Origin: CBDCCT01 sp965214995
GTDB lineage: Bacteria; Deinococcota; Deinococci; Deinococcales; Trueperaceae
DNA: 64,000 nucleotides
Assembly: GCA_965214995.1 (NCBI GenBank)
Contig: CBDCCT010000002.1
Location: 4,650,001 to 4,714,000 of the forward strand
Direction: 5' to 3'
Shown here: positions 8,578 through 17,852 of the stretch, in pieces
Numbering within the stretch: the stretch's first letter is position 1
Layout of the letters: each line of letters opens with the position of its first letter
Translations under genes and position numbers: made by a program
The notes under the pieces: generated by a model
What the model was told of the DNA's origin: nothing
Databases searched by the model: none
Seen by the model: only the letters and a program-made list of their open reading frames with translations

Positions 8578-8730
8578 TCACATTTTCAGAGGCCAAAAAC
8601 TGCGCTCGAGTCGATGCAACGCCAGCATCTTCTGGGCGGGGGGCTCGAGCTGGTCGCGGTTGCGGAAGTCCACGTAACGAAGAGGCGGGGACGGCGTGAG
8701 GTGAGCAAGCAACCGTGGGGCCACCTGCAC
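8578..8730 (-). CDS. Possible small protein of 50 residues
   Basis: An open frame on the minus strand from GTG 8730 to TGA. The translation has a balanced composition (for example RYVDFRNRDQLEPPAQKML) and mostly G or C in third codon positions, as the real genes here have; GAGGG lies 4 bases before the GTG. It ends about 70 bases upstream of the GGDEF-RHH gene on the same strand. No family is recognised. It could be a remnant of a longer gene or a chance frame. Confidence 0.3.
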   Translation of the reverse strand: MQVAPRLLAHLTPSPPLRYVDFRNRDQLEPPAQKMLALHRLERSFWPLKM

Positions 8731-8762
8731 CCGACCCTCACGCCCCTGTTAAGCTGCGGGGC

Positions 8763-10655
8763 GTGAACGAACCCTTTGCCTTTCACGCGCCTCTGCCCGA
8801 TATCGAGGAGCGCGCCGACGGACATTTTGTAAAGCTGCGGGTGCCCCAGGAAACAGAACTTACCGCCGCCTGGGTCCGCAGCGAACCCGACAACGAGGAG
8901 CACCTGAGCCCGCTGCGCCCGCTCTCACCGGAAGGACGCTGGACCCTGTGGGAAGGCCGCTTACGCCTCAACCCCGCCGCCGAGGTGACGCTCTATGCGT
9001 TCAAAATGATAGTCAACGGGCGGCAGTGGTGGCTGAGCGGCGGAGGTCTCACGCCCTATTTTCCCGAGCGCGACGTGCATTTCCGCTTTGTCCCGACCTA
9101 CGAACCCGCGCGCTGGGTCTGGTCACAGGTTTTTTATCAGATTTTCCCCGAGCGTTTTTTTGACGGCGACCCCGCCAACAACGTGCGGAGCGGCGAGTAT
9201 CTTTACGAGGGGAAACCCGTCGTTGCTAAACCTTGGGGCGAGCTGCCGGAGCGGTCTCAAGGCCCGCAAGAGTTCTATGGGGGCGATTTAGAGGGCGTCC
9301 GGCAAAAACTCCCGTACCTGCAAGCCTTAGGCGTTACCGCGCTCTACCTCAACCCCGTATTCACCTCGCCGAGTTCGCACAAGTACGACACCAGCAACTA
9401 CGAGCATGTAGACCCGCACTTCGGCGGTGACGAGGCCCTGGCCGCGCTCTGCGACGACCTGCGCGCCCGCAACATGCGCATCATTTTGGACGCGGTCGTC
9501 AACCACACCTCCGAGCGCCACCCCTGGTTCGACCGCCACAGTGAAAACAGGGGTGAGCACGAGGCGGGCGCGTACAGCGGCGAAGCGTCGCCGACGCGCG
9601 GCTTTTACACCTTCCGGGACGCGGGCGACCCCGACTCTTACGTGGGCTGGTACGACGTGCGGACGCTCCCCGTGCTCGACTTCGCGCATCCGGGGGTGCG
9701 GGCGCGCGTGTTCGAGGCTGACGACGCCGTCCTGCGCCGCTGGCTGCGCCCGCCCTACAGCGCTGACGGCTGGCGCTTCGATGTGATTCATATGCTCGGT
9801 GAGGGCGAAGGCGCACGCAATAACGCCGACTATGTGCGCCACTTCCGCCGGACGCTGCGCGAGGAGAACCCGCAGGCTTACGTGCTGGGCGAGCACTTTT
9901 TCGAGGCGACGGCTTGGCTCCAGGGCGACCAGGAGGACGGGGCGATGAACTATTACGGCTTTGGCTTGCCCGTACGCGCTTTTTTGGCGGGGGTGGACCA
10001 CCGGGAGCATCCCATAGAGGTTGATGCCGCAGACTTGGGGCATATGCTCACGCGCGCTCGAGCCCGCCTCCCCTTTCCCGTCCAGCTCTCGCAGTTCAAC
10101 CTGTTGGGCTCGCACGACACCTCGCGCTTTCTCACCGCCGTGGGGGGCGACCGCGCGCTGATGAAGTTGGGCGTCACCCTCCTTTTCACCTACATTGGCG
10201 TGCCCTGCGTCTACTACGGCGACGAGGTGGGGCTGGAGGGAGGTCACGACCCCGACTGCCGCCGCACGTTTCCCTGGGATGAATCTGTGTGGGATGAGGA
10301 ACTGCTCGAGCACACCCGCACCCTCATCCGCTTTCGTCATGAACAAAAGGCGCTGCAAGAGGGGGCCTTTGTAACCCTCTACGCGGCGGGCAACGTGTTC
10401 GCCTTTGGGCGCGTGCTGCATGAGGAAATCGTAGTCGTGGCAGTCAACCGGGGCGCGGAAGCTGTTGTGAATCTACCTGTATGGCGGCTGGGGCTTAAGG
10501 ACGAAACGTTGCGCTCGCTCTTTGACGGAGAGGATGCAACCGTCCACGCGGACGAGCTGACGCTCACGCTCGAGCCCAAGTCATCCCAAGTTTACGTCGT
10601 CTCCTCGTCCCAAGGACGCGCGCCAACTCCCGCCAGCGTGGCCGCGAGGTCGTAG
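8763..10655 (+). CDS. GH13 alpha-glucosidase / maltodextrin glucosidase-like
   Basis: A 630-residue glycoside hydrolase family 13 enzyme that probably trims maltodextrins to glucose in the cytoplasm (no signal peptide). An N-terminal beta domain covers about residues 1-120, then the barrel with DAVVNH, GWRFDVIHML (nucleophile Asp), VLGEHF (acid/base Glu) and LLGSHDTSR (conserved His-Asp). The order resembles MalZ and neopullulanase. GTG 8763 is preferred to GTG 8715 because TAAGCT stands 7 bases before it. The last 64 bases overlap the convergent oxidoreductase gene, adding a C-terminal tail. With glgP and pgl it points to dextrin use. Confidence 0.87.
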   Translation: MNEPFAFHAPLPDIEERADGHFVKLRVPQETELTAAWVRSEPDNEEHLSPLRPLSPEGRWTLWEGRLRLNPAAEVTLYAFKMIVNGRQWWLSGGGLTPYFPERDVHFRFVPTYEPARWVWSQVFYQIFPERFFDGDPANNVRSGEYLYEGKPVVAKPWGELPERSQGPQEFYGGDLEGVRQKLPYLQALGVTALYLNPVFTSPSSHKYDTSNYEHVDPHFGGDEALAALCDDLRARNMRIILDAVVNHTSERHPWFDRHSENRGEHEAGAYSGEASPTRGFYTFRDAGDPDSYVGWYDVRTLPVLDFAHPGVRARVFEADDAVLRRWLRPPYSADGWRFDVIHMLGEGEGARNNADYVRHFRRTLREENPQAYVLGEHFFEATAWLQGDQEDGAMNYYGFGLPVRAFLAGVDHREHPIEVDAADLGHMLTRARARLPFPVQLSQFNLLGSHDTSRFLTAVGGDRALMKLGVTLLFTYIGVPCVYYGDEVGLEGGHDPDCRRTFPWDESVWDEELLEHTRTLIRFRHEQKALQEGAFVTLYAAGNVFAFGRVLHEEIVVVAVNRGAEAVVNLPVWRLGLKDETLRSLFDGEDATVHADELTLTLEPKSSQVYVVSSSQGRAPTPASVAARS

Positions 10656-11812
10656 GCCGCCGCCAAGCCGAGGGTAAAACCGTCACGCCCGCCAAGGAGA
10701 ACGTACGCCGTCTCCCCCACCCGCCGCCACTCAGGGTAACCGCTCTCAGTCAGCACCTCCCAAGCACCCCGGACTTTAGAGACCGTTTTGCCAAGGTTGA
10801 GCGTGTCCCACTCGAGCAGGGGTAAATCGTCCGCGTGCGCCAGCAGCGCGTCCAAAAGTTCGCGCCGCAGCCCCGTCCGCACGCCCATGAGGTTTCCGCC
10901 CGTCGGGACGTAGCCCGCGGGGTCGGGGGGCAGCGTCGGCGGGACCACCAGCAGGCCCTCGCCCTGGGGTCGGAGGGTAAAACCTTGGTGCTCCGAGACG
11001 GGCATCATGACCCGGCCCGCCTCGAGCACAAGCCGCTTGTCAGCCTCTACGCGCGGGTACTGCATATACACCCGGCCCACCGGCAAGACCTCGCCCAAAC
11101 CGTCCTCGATAAGCGCCGCCGACCACGCGCCCGCCGCGATAAGAAGCGTATCGGCCTCGATAACTTCCGTCCGCACAACCTTGCGCTGCATGTCGCGGGC
11201 GAACTCGAGCCGCTCGAGCTTGATGGTGTTTGGTCCTGTGATGCTGGCTCGAGCATTAAGAAGCAAATCGGCACCCCGCCCGACCGCACCGTGCCCGAAA
11301 TGGAGCGCCGCCGCCTCGGCGCTGCCGTAACCGCCTTTTGGGTCGTAGAGAACGTGATTCGTCTCTTCAAAATTGACAAGCTCGGCAAGGTCGGTTTGGC
11401 TCTCTTGCGCGAGTTTCTCGAGAAACGTATTTATTGGGAGCGTCTCGAGCCCCGCCACCGCCACGGGCTCCGGTAAAGAACGCGCCCAGCCAACATTCCT
11501 AAACGGCACGTCGTGAGGACGCGCGACGCCCGTTTCCTCTGCCAAACGCGCTAAAACCGAGAGTGCCCACGCCGCACGCCGCCGCGCCTCCCCCTCGAAA
11601 GCCCTATGCGCGACCGCGGGCGAGACGAACGTTGCGCCCTCCTCGCTCGGGATACCGTCCGCCTCGACAATGAGCAGCTTGCGCTCGGGGGTGAGACGCC
11701 GTAGGTAGAAGGCGCAGGCGAGACCAAGCAGGCCGCCGCCCACGATGACAATGTCGTAATGGGTATGCGGAAGCTCGAGCCCCGCGCGGTTGACAACCTT
11801 GCCTGCGCTCAC
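10592..11812 (-). CDS. FAD-dependent oxidoreductase (DAO family)
   Basis: A flavoprotein of the D-amino acid/glycine oxidase (DadA, GlpD-like) group. The Rossmann FAD motif is VIVGGGLLGLACAF near the N-terminus; the second FAD contact is LLIAAGAWSA, and the C-terminus has the usual LGGRDGFTLG. Substrate unknown; amines, amino acids or hydroxy acids are typical. The frame is open upstream to 11965, but that would run across the lepB promoter; GTG 11812 fits because TACACT stands 7 bases upstream. It is divergent to the signal peptidase genes. Confidence 0.8.
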   Translation of the reverse strand: MSAGKVVNRAGLELPHTHYDIVIVGGGLLGLACAFYLRRLTPERKLLIVEADGIPSEEGATFVSPAVAHRAFEGEARRRAAWALSVLARLAEETGVARPHDVPFRNVGWARSLPEPVAVAGLETLPINTFLEKLAQESQTDLAELVNFEETNHVLYDPKGGYGSAEAAALHFGHGAVGRGADLLLNARASITGPNTIKLERLEFARDMQRKVVRTEVIEADTLLIAAGAWSAALIEDGLGEVLPVGRVYMQYPRVEADKRLVLEAGRVMMPVSEHQGFTLRPQGEGLLVVPPTLPPDPAGYVPTGGNLMGVRTGLRRELLDALLAHADDLPLLEWDTLNLGKTVSKVRGAWEVLTESGYPEWRRVGETAYVLLGGRDGFTLGLAAAYDLAATLAGVGARPWDEETT

Positions 11813-11926
11813 GAAGGAAAGTGTAACGCTTCTCGCCCTCACGTTTTGACAAAGCCTTGGGACACAAGACGCGGGCGTGTCTTTCTGCCCACGCGCGACG
11901 GATGGCGAGGGGGTACACTGTTCGGC

Positions 11927-12904
11927 ATGGCACCACCCTCCAAAGCTGCTCCCCAAAAGACACAACCCAAACGGACGCCCAGCCAGCGGTTCTGGGCCGA
12001 GGTGCGCGGCTACGCCGAAGCGCTCCTCATCGCTTTTTTGGTCGTGACCTTTCTTTTCAACACCGTCGGCGTGGTCGGCTCGTCGATGCGCCCGACCTTA
12101 GATGGCGGCGTCGGCTCCGCCAACATTTTGCAGTCGCTGCTGACGGGCGACCGGGTGTTCTTACCCAAATACGACACCTGGCTCCGGCGCTTGGGCGTGT
12201 TGGGCCCCTACCGCCGCGGCGAAATCGTGGTGGTGCGCGAGCCCGAAAATTCGCCGACCGCGCAGTTCGGGAACCGCCGCAACTTCTTTATCAAACGGCT
12301 CGTCGCGCGCGGCGGCGACCGGCTGCGCATCGAGAACGGTCAGGTTTTTGTGAACGGCTACCCCATCGACCAGAGCTTCATCACCGCCTCGGGCGAGATC
12401 ACGCTGGAGCCCGTGAATTTTCCTGTCGTGGAGGTTGAAGGGGGCCAGGTCGTCGGCTTCCAGGGTCTCTCGCCCGGCACCGCGCAGGGGAGTCAGAGCG
12501 GCTTAGGGCCCGTGGCCGCGGACAACCCGCAGGTCGAACTCTATTACGGCTCCACCCTGGCCGCGCTCGCGCCCCTTCCCCCGGACGCCCCCGAGGGTGT
12601 GCCTTTCGTCCACGACATCATCATTCCCGAAGGCTATTACTTCGTCATGGGCGACAACCGCAGCGTGGGCGGGAGCGAGGACTCGCGCTACTTCGGCCCG
12701 GTGCCCGCGCTCGCCGTTGCAGGCCGCGCCACCGCCGTGATCTGGCCGCCGCGCCGCGACGGCGAGTGGAACTGGCGACGCTTGACGCCGCCCGAGGCGT
12801 TCGAAGAGATTCCCCCGCCCGACGCCGCAGCCACCTCTATAAATCCAGCTCCCATCGCGGAGGGGCAAGCACAAGCGCCTGCGCTCGCCGTAGGGACGTA
12901 CTAA
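11927..12904 (+). CDS. lepB: Signal peptidase I (first of two)
   Basis: Removes signal peptides from exported proteins at the outer face of the inner membrane. It is 325 residues, with one membrane helix at about 31-50, the nucleophile Ser53 in GSSMRPT, the general base Lys123 in FIKRLVARGGD, and the GDNR box near residue 243. An insert of about 80 residues between Lys and GDNR, and a Pro/Ala-rich tail, make it longer than its neighbour. The ATG has TACACT 7 bases upstream (leaderless). The second copy follows 38 bases later, so the two probably share a transcript. Confidence 0.9.
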   Translation: MAPPSKAAPQKTQPKRTPSQRFWAEVRGYAEALLIAFLVVTFLFNTVGVVGSSMRPTLDGGVGSANILQSLLTGDRVFLPKYDTWLRRLGVLGPYRRGEIVVVREPENSPTAQFGNRRNFFIKRLVARGGDRLRIENGQVFVNGYPIDQSFITASGEITLEPVNFPVVEVEGGQVVGFQGLSPGTAQGSQSGLGPVAADNPQVELYYGSTLAALAPLPPDAPEGVPFVHDIIIPEGYYFVMGDNRSVGGSEDSRYFGPVPALAVAGRATAVIWPPRRDGEWNWRRLTPPEAFEEIPPPDAAATSINPAPIAEGQAQAPALAVGTY

Positions 12905-12942
12905 CGAACATCGGCGAACCCGCGCGCTTTAGGTGAAACGCT

Positions 12943-13659
12943 TTGGCAGATAAAGAGAGTGACAGGATAGACAACCGAGGGAATGAGGCTCGAGTCGCGG
13001 CAGCAAAGACAGGGTCAGAACCCGCACCCGCGGCCTCGAGCGGCTGGGACACGCTCCTGTCGCTCTTGCAAGCGCTTTTTGTTGCCTTCCTGATCGTCAC
13101 CTTTCTCGTCACCACCGTCGGCATCTCGGGTGACTCGATGCAGCCCACCTTAAGAAGCGGCGAGCGCGCCTTTGTGCCCAAATATGAGGTGTGGCTGCAC
13201 CGCCTCGGGATTGGGAGCTTCGAGCGCGGCGACATCGTGTATTTTCGCGCGCCCGCCGAGGTGGAAGAAGGAAGCGCTAGGGTGCCGCTTTTAGGCTTCA
13301 CCATCCGACCCTTTTTTATCAAGCGCGTCGTGGCGGTGGCGGGGGACGAAGTCCGCATGGACGAGGGCGTGCTTTTCGTGAACGGGGGGCGGCTGGATGA
13401 GAGTTACCTAAAAGGCTGGCTCGGCAACGCCTCCTTTGACGAGGTGCTGGTGCCGCCGGGCCACGTGTTCGTGCTGGGCGACAACCGCGGGCCTTACGGC
13501 AGTGTGGACTCGAGGCGCTTCGGCCCCATCCCGACTCGAGCGGTCGCCGGACGCGCCGCCGCGGTGGTCTGGCCTTTATGGCTCAAAAGGCGGGGCGAGT
13601 GGCGCTGGAACGGGCGGGTCTTGAGAGAACCCCCGGTGTTCGACACGCTGAGCCCTTAG
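12943..13659 (+). CDS. lepB: Signal peptidase I (second of two)
   Basis: A second type I signal peptidase of 238 residues, close to the usual compact form. A charged N-terminal tail precedes one membrane helix (about 40-60). Catalytic Ser65 is in GDSMQPT and Lys127 in FIKRVVAVAGD; the GDNR box follows. It starts with TTG, supported by AGGTG 7 bases upstream. The pair probably came from a tandem duplication followed by divergence, which may split substrates between them. Confidence 0.9.
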   Translation: MADKESDRIDNRGNEARVAAAKTGSEPAPAASSGWDTLLSLLQALFVAFLIVTFLVTTVGISGDSMQPTLRSGERAFVPKYEVWLHRLGIGSFERGDIVYFRAPAEVEEGSARVPLLGFTIRPFFIKRVVAVAGDEVRMDEGVLFVNGGRLDESYLKGWLGNASFDEVLVPPGHVFVLGDNRGPYGSVDSRRFGPIPTRAVAGRAAAVVWPLWLKRRGEWRWNGRVLREPPVFDTLSP

Positions 13660-13672
13660 CTCAGGCTGTAGA

Positions 13673-14257
13673 TTACGCGGTAGCGAGGCGTCCGTCGAGT
13701 TCTAAAGCTTCAGCGCGCGCCTGCATCGCCCTCAGCACAAAATCCACGTGCTCCCACAGGTCCACACCCAAATCCTCCGCCCCGCGCACCACGTCCTCAC
13801 GGTTCACGCCGCGCGCGAACGCCTTGTCCTTGAATTTCTTCTTGAGGCTTTTCACGCTCTGGTTGGCGATGTCCTTGTCGGGCCGCACGAGCACCGCCGC
13901 GGTGACGAGCCCCGTCACCTCGTCGCAGGCGTAGAGCGTTTTGGCGAGGAGCGTCTCGCGCTCTACGCCGCTGTAGTCCGCGTGGCCCAAAACGGCGGTG
14001 AGCATTTCCTCCGGATAGCCCTCCTCACGCAGGTAGCGCACCCCGACGAAGGGATGGCCCTCTTCGCTCGGCTCGGGGTATCTTTCGTAATCGAAGTCGT
14101 GCAGCAGCGCGGTCGCCGCCCACAGCTCCTCGTCCTCGCCAAATTGGCGGGCGTAGGCGACCACCGCCGCCTCGACGGCGAGCATGTGTTTGCGTAAAGA
14201 GTCGGACTTGGTCCATTCGGTCATCAGCTTGTAGGCGCTTTCGCGGGTGGGTATCAT
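13673..14257 (-). CDS. HD-domain hydrolase
   Basis: A 194-residue metal-dependent phosphohydrolase. The HD pair is in ALLHDFDYERYP and the upstream His in SDSLRKHMLAVEAA; HPFVG and LGHADY add later metal or phosphate contacts. The pattern matches small stand-alone HD proteins acting on nucleotides, though the substrate is not known. TAGACT lies 7 bases before the ATG, so a leaderless mRNA is likely. It is convergent with lepB2 and divergent from pgl. Confidence 0.8.
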   Translation of the reverse strand: MIPTRESAYKLMTEWTKSDSLRKHMLAVEAAVVAYARQFGEDEELWAATALLHDFDYERYPEPSEEGHPFVGVRYLREEGYPEEMLTAVLGHADYSGVERETLLAKTLYACDEVTGLVTAAVLVRPDKDIANQSVKSLKKKFKDKAFARGVNREDVVRGAEDLGVDLWEHVDFVLRAMQARAEALELDGRLATA

Positions 14258-14335
14258 GGGCTTGAGTCTACCCGATGAGGCTTAACGAGAGCGAAAAACG
14301 GTTTCCTCCACCGCTAGTCCCTTATACTCACCCCC

Positions 14336-15022
14336 ATGACACCTGAAGTTTTAAACGTCCCTTCCGTTGCCGAAGCCGCTGCCGACCTGTTCGCCGACCT
14401 TGCCAGAGAGAGCGTTGGGAGAGAGGGCCGCTTCGTCGTTCTTCTCTCCGGCGGCTCCACACCGCTGGCGATGTATAAGATTCTCAGGACTCGAGCCGAC
14501 CTCCCGTGGAAGCAAACCGTCATCTTCTGGGGTGACGAGCGCTTCGTACCCCACGCCGCCGCCGAAAGCAACTTTGGCAACGCTGACGAGGCGCTGCTCG
14601 AGCACGTGCCCGTTCCCCTTAGTAACATCCACCCCTGGCCCTTCGTGCCGGGCGACCCGGAGGGGGCAGCGAGAACGTATGAGACGCTCCTGCGCGAAAC
14701 GCTCGGCAAGCCGCCCCGCTTCGACCTCACCTTTTTGGGTCTGGGCGAGGACGGGCACACGGCGAGTCTCTTCCCGGGCACCGGGGCGGTTCACGCGGAG
14801 GGATTAACCGTTGTGAGTCGTCTCGAGGGCAAGGGCACACGGCTGAGTCTTACCGCGGGCACGCTTTCTCGGAGCCGGGTGGTGACCTTTTTGGTGTCAG
14901 GTGAGGGGAAACGGGAGGCGCTTACGAACACGCTCCGGGGCGCGCACGACCCGGAGCGTTACCCAGCGCAAGCCATCGAAGCCGAGGAGAGGTTGCTCTG
15001 GCTTACGGATTTGGAACTTTAA
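14336..15022 (+). CDS. pgl: 6-phosphogluconolactonase
   Basis: Second step of the oxidative pentose phosphate pathway, hydrolysing 6-phosphogluconolactone in the cytoplasm. The 228 residues show the DevB/SOL features LLSGGSTP, FWGDERFVP and LGLGEDGHTASLFPG. TATACT lies 7 bases before the ATG. The gene converges with glgP with only 5 bases between the stops. Neither zwf nor gnd is in the window. Confidence 0.93.
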   Translation: MTPEVLNVPSVAEAAADLFADLARESVGREGRFVVLLSGGSTPLAMYKILRTRADLPWKQTVIFWGDERFVPHAAAESNFGNADEALLEHVPVPLSNIHPWPFVPGDPEGAARTYETLLRETLGKPPRFDLTFLGLGEDGHTASLFPGTGAVHAEGLTVVSRLEGKGTRLSLTAGTLSRSRVVTFLVSGEGKREALTNTLRGAHDPERYPAQAIEAEERLLWLTDLEL

Positions 15023-15027
15023 CCCCT

Positions 15028-17574
15028 TTAGGCCCAGCGTATCGCGTGAACGTCAAAAGGACTCGTCAACCCCTCGTGGACCGGATACACGCGGACGCCG
15101 TAGGCGAGGCGGCCCGAGATGTGGGGCTCGAACACTGTCTTGTAGAGCGAGCCGCCGTCGCCGTAGGTTTCGGTGCAGTGCATCTCGACGGTGCGGATGT
15201 CGTGCCTCAGTTCGTCCTCCTCGCGGCTGTAGACGAGCTCGACGCGCAAGTTCTCGTGCGGCAGACCCTGGGCGTGCAGCACCGCCTCGGCCTCGATGGG
15301 CTCGCCCACGTGGCGGGTCCCGTTTTGCAGCAAGCGGCCCGAGAGGTAGAGGTTGGGCCAGGTGCTTAAGACCCGCCCCCGCCACCCGGCGAGTTCGTGA
15401 GAAAGCGCGTAGTCGTCTTTGACCATCGCGGCGGCGCGCCTCGAGGCGGGGGCGTAATAGGTCGTGACGTAGTCCTGGACCATGCGCCGCGCGTTGAACA
15501 CGGGGCTGATGGTGGCGATGGCTTCCTTGGCGCGCTCCATCCAGGCGTTGGGCACGTCCCGTTTGTCGCGGTCGTAGTAGAGCGGCACCACCTCGCGCTC
15601 GAGCAAGTTATAGAGCGCGTCGGCGTCGGCGGCGTCCGCGCTCGCCGGGTCGGCGAGGGTGAGCCCCGCGCCGATGGCCCAACCGTTCTCGCCGTTGTAG
15701 CCCTCGGGCCACCAGCCGTCCAAAATGCTCAGGTTCAGCACGCCGTTCATGGCCGCCTTTTGCCCGCTCGTGCCCGAGGCTTCTAGGGGGCGGCGCGGGT
15801 TGTTGAGCCACACGTCGACCCCGCGGGTCAGCGCGCGGCCCACCGAAATGTCGTAGTTCTCGACAAAGAGAATCTTGCCCGCGAACTCGGGCGACTGCGA
15901 CAGGGTCTGAATTCGGGCAATGAGCGCCTGGCCGGGCTTGTCCGCGGGGTGGGCCTTGCCCGAAAAGATGAGCTGGACGGGGCGCTCGGGGTCGTTCAGC
16001 AGGCGCTCGAGGCGCTCCAAATCCTGAAAAATCAGTGTGGCACGTTTGTAAGTCGCAAAGCGCCGCGCGAAGCCAATCGTCAGCGCCTCGGGGTTGAGCA
16101 GCCCGCCCGCGCCCTGCATGGCCGTGGGCAAGGCGCCCTGGCGCACGAGCTGGTGGAGCACCCGCCGCCGCAAAAAGGCGATGCTCTTCTCTTTGAGGTT
16201 GCTGCGCACCGCCCACAGGGCCGCGTTATCAACTTTGCGCACCTCCTCCCACATGACCGCGTCGTCAAAGCGCTCCTCCCAACCTTCAGGCATCACGGTG
16301 GCTACAAGATCGCGGATTTCGGGGGCGATCCAGGAGGGCATATGGACGCCGTTGGTGATGTGACCGATGGGCACCTCGTCGGTGGGCACCTCGGGCCAGA
16401 GGTCGTTCCACAGGCGGCGGCTCGTCTCGCCGTGGAGCGCGGCCACGCCGTTGCGGCCCGAGGAAAAGCGCAGCGCCAGCGCGGGCATACTAAAGGCCTG
16501 GCCCCAGCCGTGATCAAAACGCCCGAGGTCGAAAAACTGGCTCTGGTTGAGGCCCAGCGAGCCCCAGTAGCCGCCGAAGAATTGCGATACCAAATCAAAA
16601 GGAAAGGCGTCATTGCCCGCCGCGACGGGCGTGTGGACGGTGAAAAGCGTGCCTGCGGTGATGACCTCCCTTGCCTGGTCAAAGCTTAAGCCCGCCTCGA
16701 CGAGTTCGCGGCAACGCTCCAAGGCCATAAACGCGCTGTGCCCCTCGTTCATGTGCCAGGCGGTCGGCGACACTCCCAAAACGCGGAGCATCCTGACCCC
16801 GCCGACACCCAAAATGATCTCCTGCGAGATGCGGGTGCGCTGGTCGCCGCCGTAAAGACGCTGCAGCAGCACGCGGTCGGCGGGGTCGTTTTCGGGCAGG
16901 TCGCTGTCGAGCAGATATACCGACACGCAGCCCGCCTGCGCGCGCCAGGCGCGCAGCGAGACCTCGCGGCCTTGCAGCGTCACGCTCACCCTGGCCTCGT
17001 CGCCCGCGGGCGTTTTGGCAAGCTCTAGGGGAAGCTCCTGCGGGCTGCGGTGCTCGTAAACCGCCTCCTGCTGCCCGTCGGCGGCGACGAGCTGGCGAAA
17101 GTAGCCCTCCGGGTACCAGAGCCCCACCGCCACAAGCGGCACGCCCAAGTCCGAGGCGGCCTTGGTGTGGTCGCCCGCCAAGATGCCCAAGCCGCCCGAA
17201 TAGAGCGCCACCGCCTCGTGCCAGCCGTACTCGGCGCAGAAGTAGGCGTAGGTGTGCCCCTCGCCGTCGGGAATCGTCCTCGAGAACCAGGTGTCCTCAC
17301 GCCCTAAGTACGCGTCAAAATCGGCCATCACCGCGTCGTAACGTTCCAGATAGGCTTCGTTCGCCGCGGCCTCCTCGAGCCGCTCTTGCGAGATGTCCCG
17401 GAGCAACACCACCGGGTTATGGTTTACATCTTCCCAGAGCTTGCGGTCTAGGTGACGAAAAAGCGCGCGGGCGGGCGGCGTCCAGGTCCAGTACAGGTTG
17501 CGCGCGAGCGCGTCTAAGCGCGCGATGCGCTCCGGCAGGTGGGGTAAAACGGTCACACGTCCGAGAATGTTCAT
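15028..17574 (-). CDS. glgP: Alpha-glucan phosphorylase (DUF3417 type)
   Basis: Releases glucose-1-phosphate from glycogen, starch or maltodextrins, using pyridoxal phosphate. The 848 residues begin with the DUF3417 domain (ARNLYWTWTPPARALF, WEDVNHNPV), typical of the shorter alpha-glucan phosphorylases of Thermus and actinobacteria. The PLP and phosphate region is in EASGTSGQKAAMNG; the Thr-Ser-Gly-Gln-Lys run is the family mark. GAGGAG lies before the ATG and overlaps a 12-base palindrome at 17584-17595 that could hide it in the mRNA. It works with the GH13 glucosidase upstream. Confidence 0.93.
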   Translation of the reverse strand: MNILGRVTVLPHLPERIARLDALARNLYWTWTPPARALFRHLDRKLWEDVNHNPVVLLRDISQERLEEAAANEAYLERYDAVMADFDAYLGREDTWFSRTIPDGEGHTYAYFCAEYGWHEAVALYSGGLGILAGDHTKAASDLGVPLVAVGLWYPEGYFRQLVAADGQQEAVYEHRSPQELPLELAKTPAGDEARVSVTLQGREVSLRAWRAQAGCVSVYLLDSDLPENDPADRVLLQRLYGGDQRTRISQEIILGVGGVRMLRVLGVSPTAWHMNEGHSAFMALERCRELVEAGLSFDQAREVITAGTLFTVHTPVAAGNDAFPFDLVSQFFGGYWGSLGLNQSQFFDLGRFDHGWGQAFSMPALALRFSSGRNGVAALHGETSRRLWNDLWPEVPTDEVPIGHITNGVHMPSWIAPEIRDLVATVMPEGWEERFDDAVMWEEVRKVDNAALWAVRSNLKEKSIAFLRRRVLHQLVRQGALPTAMQGAGGLLNPEALTIGFARRFATYKRATLIFQDLERLERLLNDPERPVQLIFSGKAHPADKPGQALIARIQTLSQSPEFAGKILFVENYDISVGRALTRGVDVWLNNPRRPLEASGTSGQKAAMNGVLNLSILDGWWPEGYNGENGWAIGAGLTLADPASADAADADALYNLLEREVVPLYYDRDKRDVPNAWMERAKEAIATISPVFNARRMVQDYVTTYYAPASRRAAAMVKDDYALSHELAGWRGRVLSTWPNLYLSGRLLQNGTRHVGEPIEAEAVLHAQGLPHENLRVELVYSREEDELRHDIRTVEMHCTETYGDGGSLYKTVFEPHISGRLAYGVRVYPVHEGLTSPFDVHAIRWA

Positions 17575-17583
17575 AAGGGGCTC

Positions 17584-17595
17584 CTCAAGCTTGAG
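17584..17595. promoter_or_regulatory. 12-base palindrome over the glgP ribosome site
   Basis: CTCAAGCTTGAG, a perfect palindrome; its last bases form the start of the GAGGAG ribosome site of glgP. It may be a repressor operator or an mRNA hairpin. Confidence 0.35.
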
Positions 17596-17769
17596 TATGG
17601 GGTGGTCTATTAAAACTACGTTTCCCCGTCACGTTTCTTCATGGCTTTGTTGTTTTTACTATCCTGGGGGAGTCTGTAAATAGCTACGCCAATCATGCCC
17701 GCGGCCTGATAACCTGTCACAAATCACCCCAAAACACCAAGCGACACACTAAGGTTGAGTGTAACACCC

Positions 17770-17806
17770 GGTCAGAACGCGTGAATAGCAATTCTCACTT
17801 CTGACC
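17770..17806. repeat. Nested inverted repeat upstream of the barrel protein gene
   Basis: GGTCAGAA (17770-17777) and TTCTGACC (17799-17806) are exact inverse copies; inside them GTGAAT and ATTCTCAC also pair in part. No T-run follows on either strand, so it is not a standard terminator. It lies about 35 bases before the -10 box of the next gene. The rest of 17596-17840 holds no gene I can support. Confidence 0.5.
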
Positions 17807-17852
17807 AAAAAGGTCTCACTCAAATTCACAGGGATGTCGTATGGTTAACAAA

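Noticed and set aside
9327..10421. Long open frame of 364 codons opposite the GH13 gene
   Set aside because: Antisense to a gene with clear catalytic motifs; the frame is open only because of high GC, and its translation has no family pattern.
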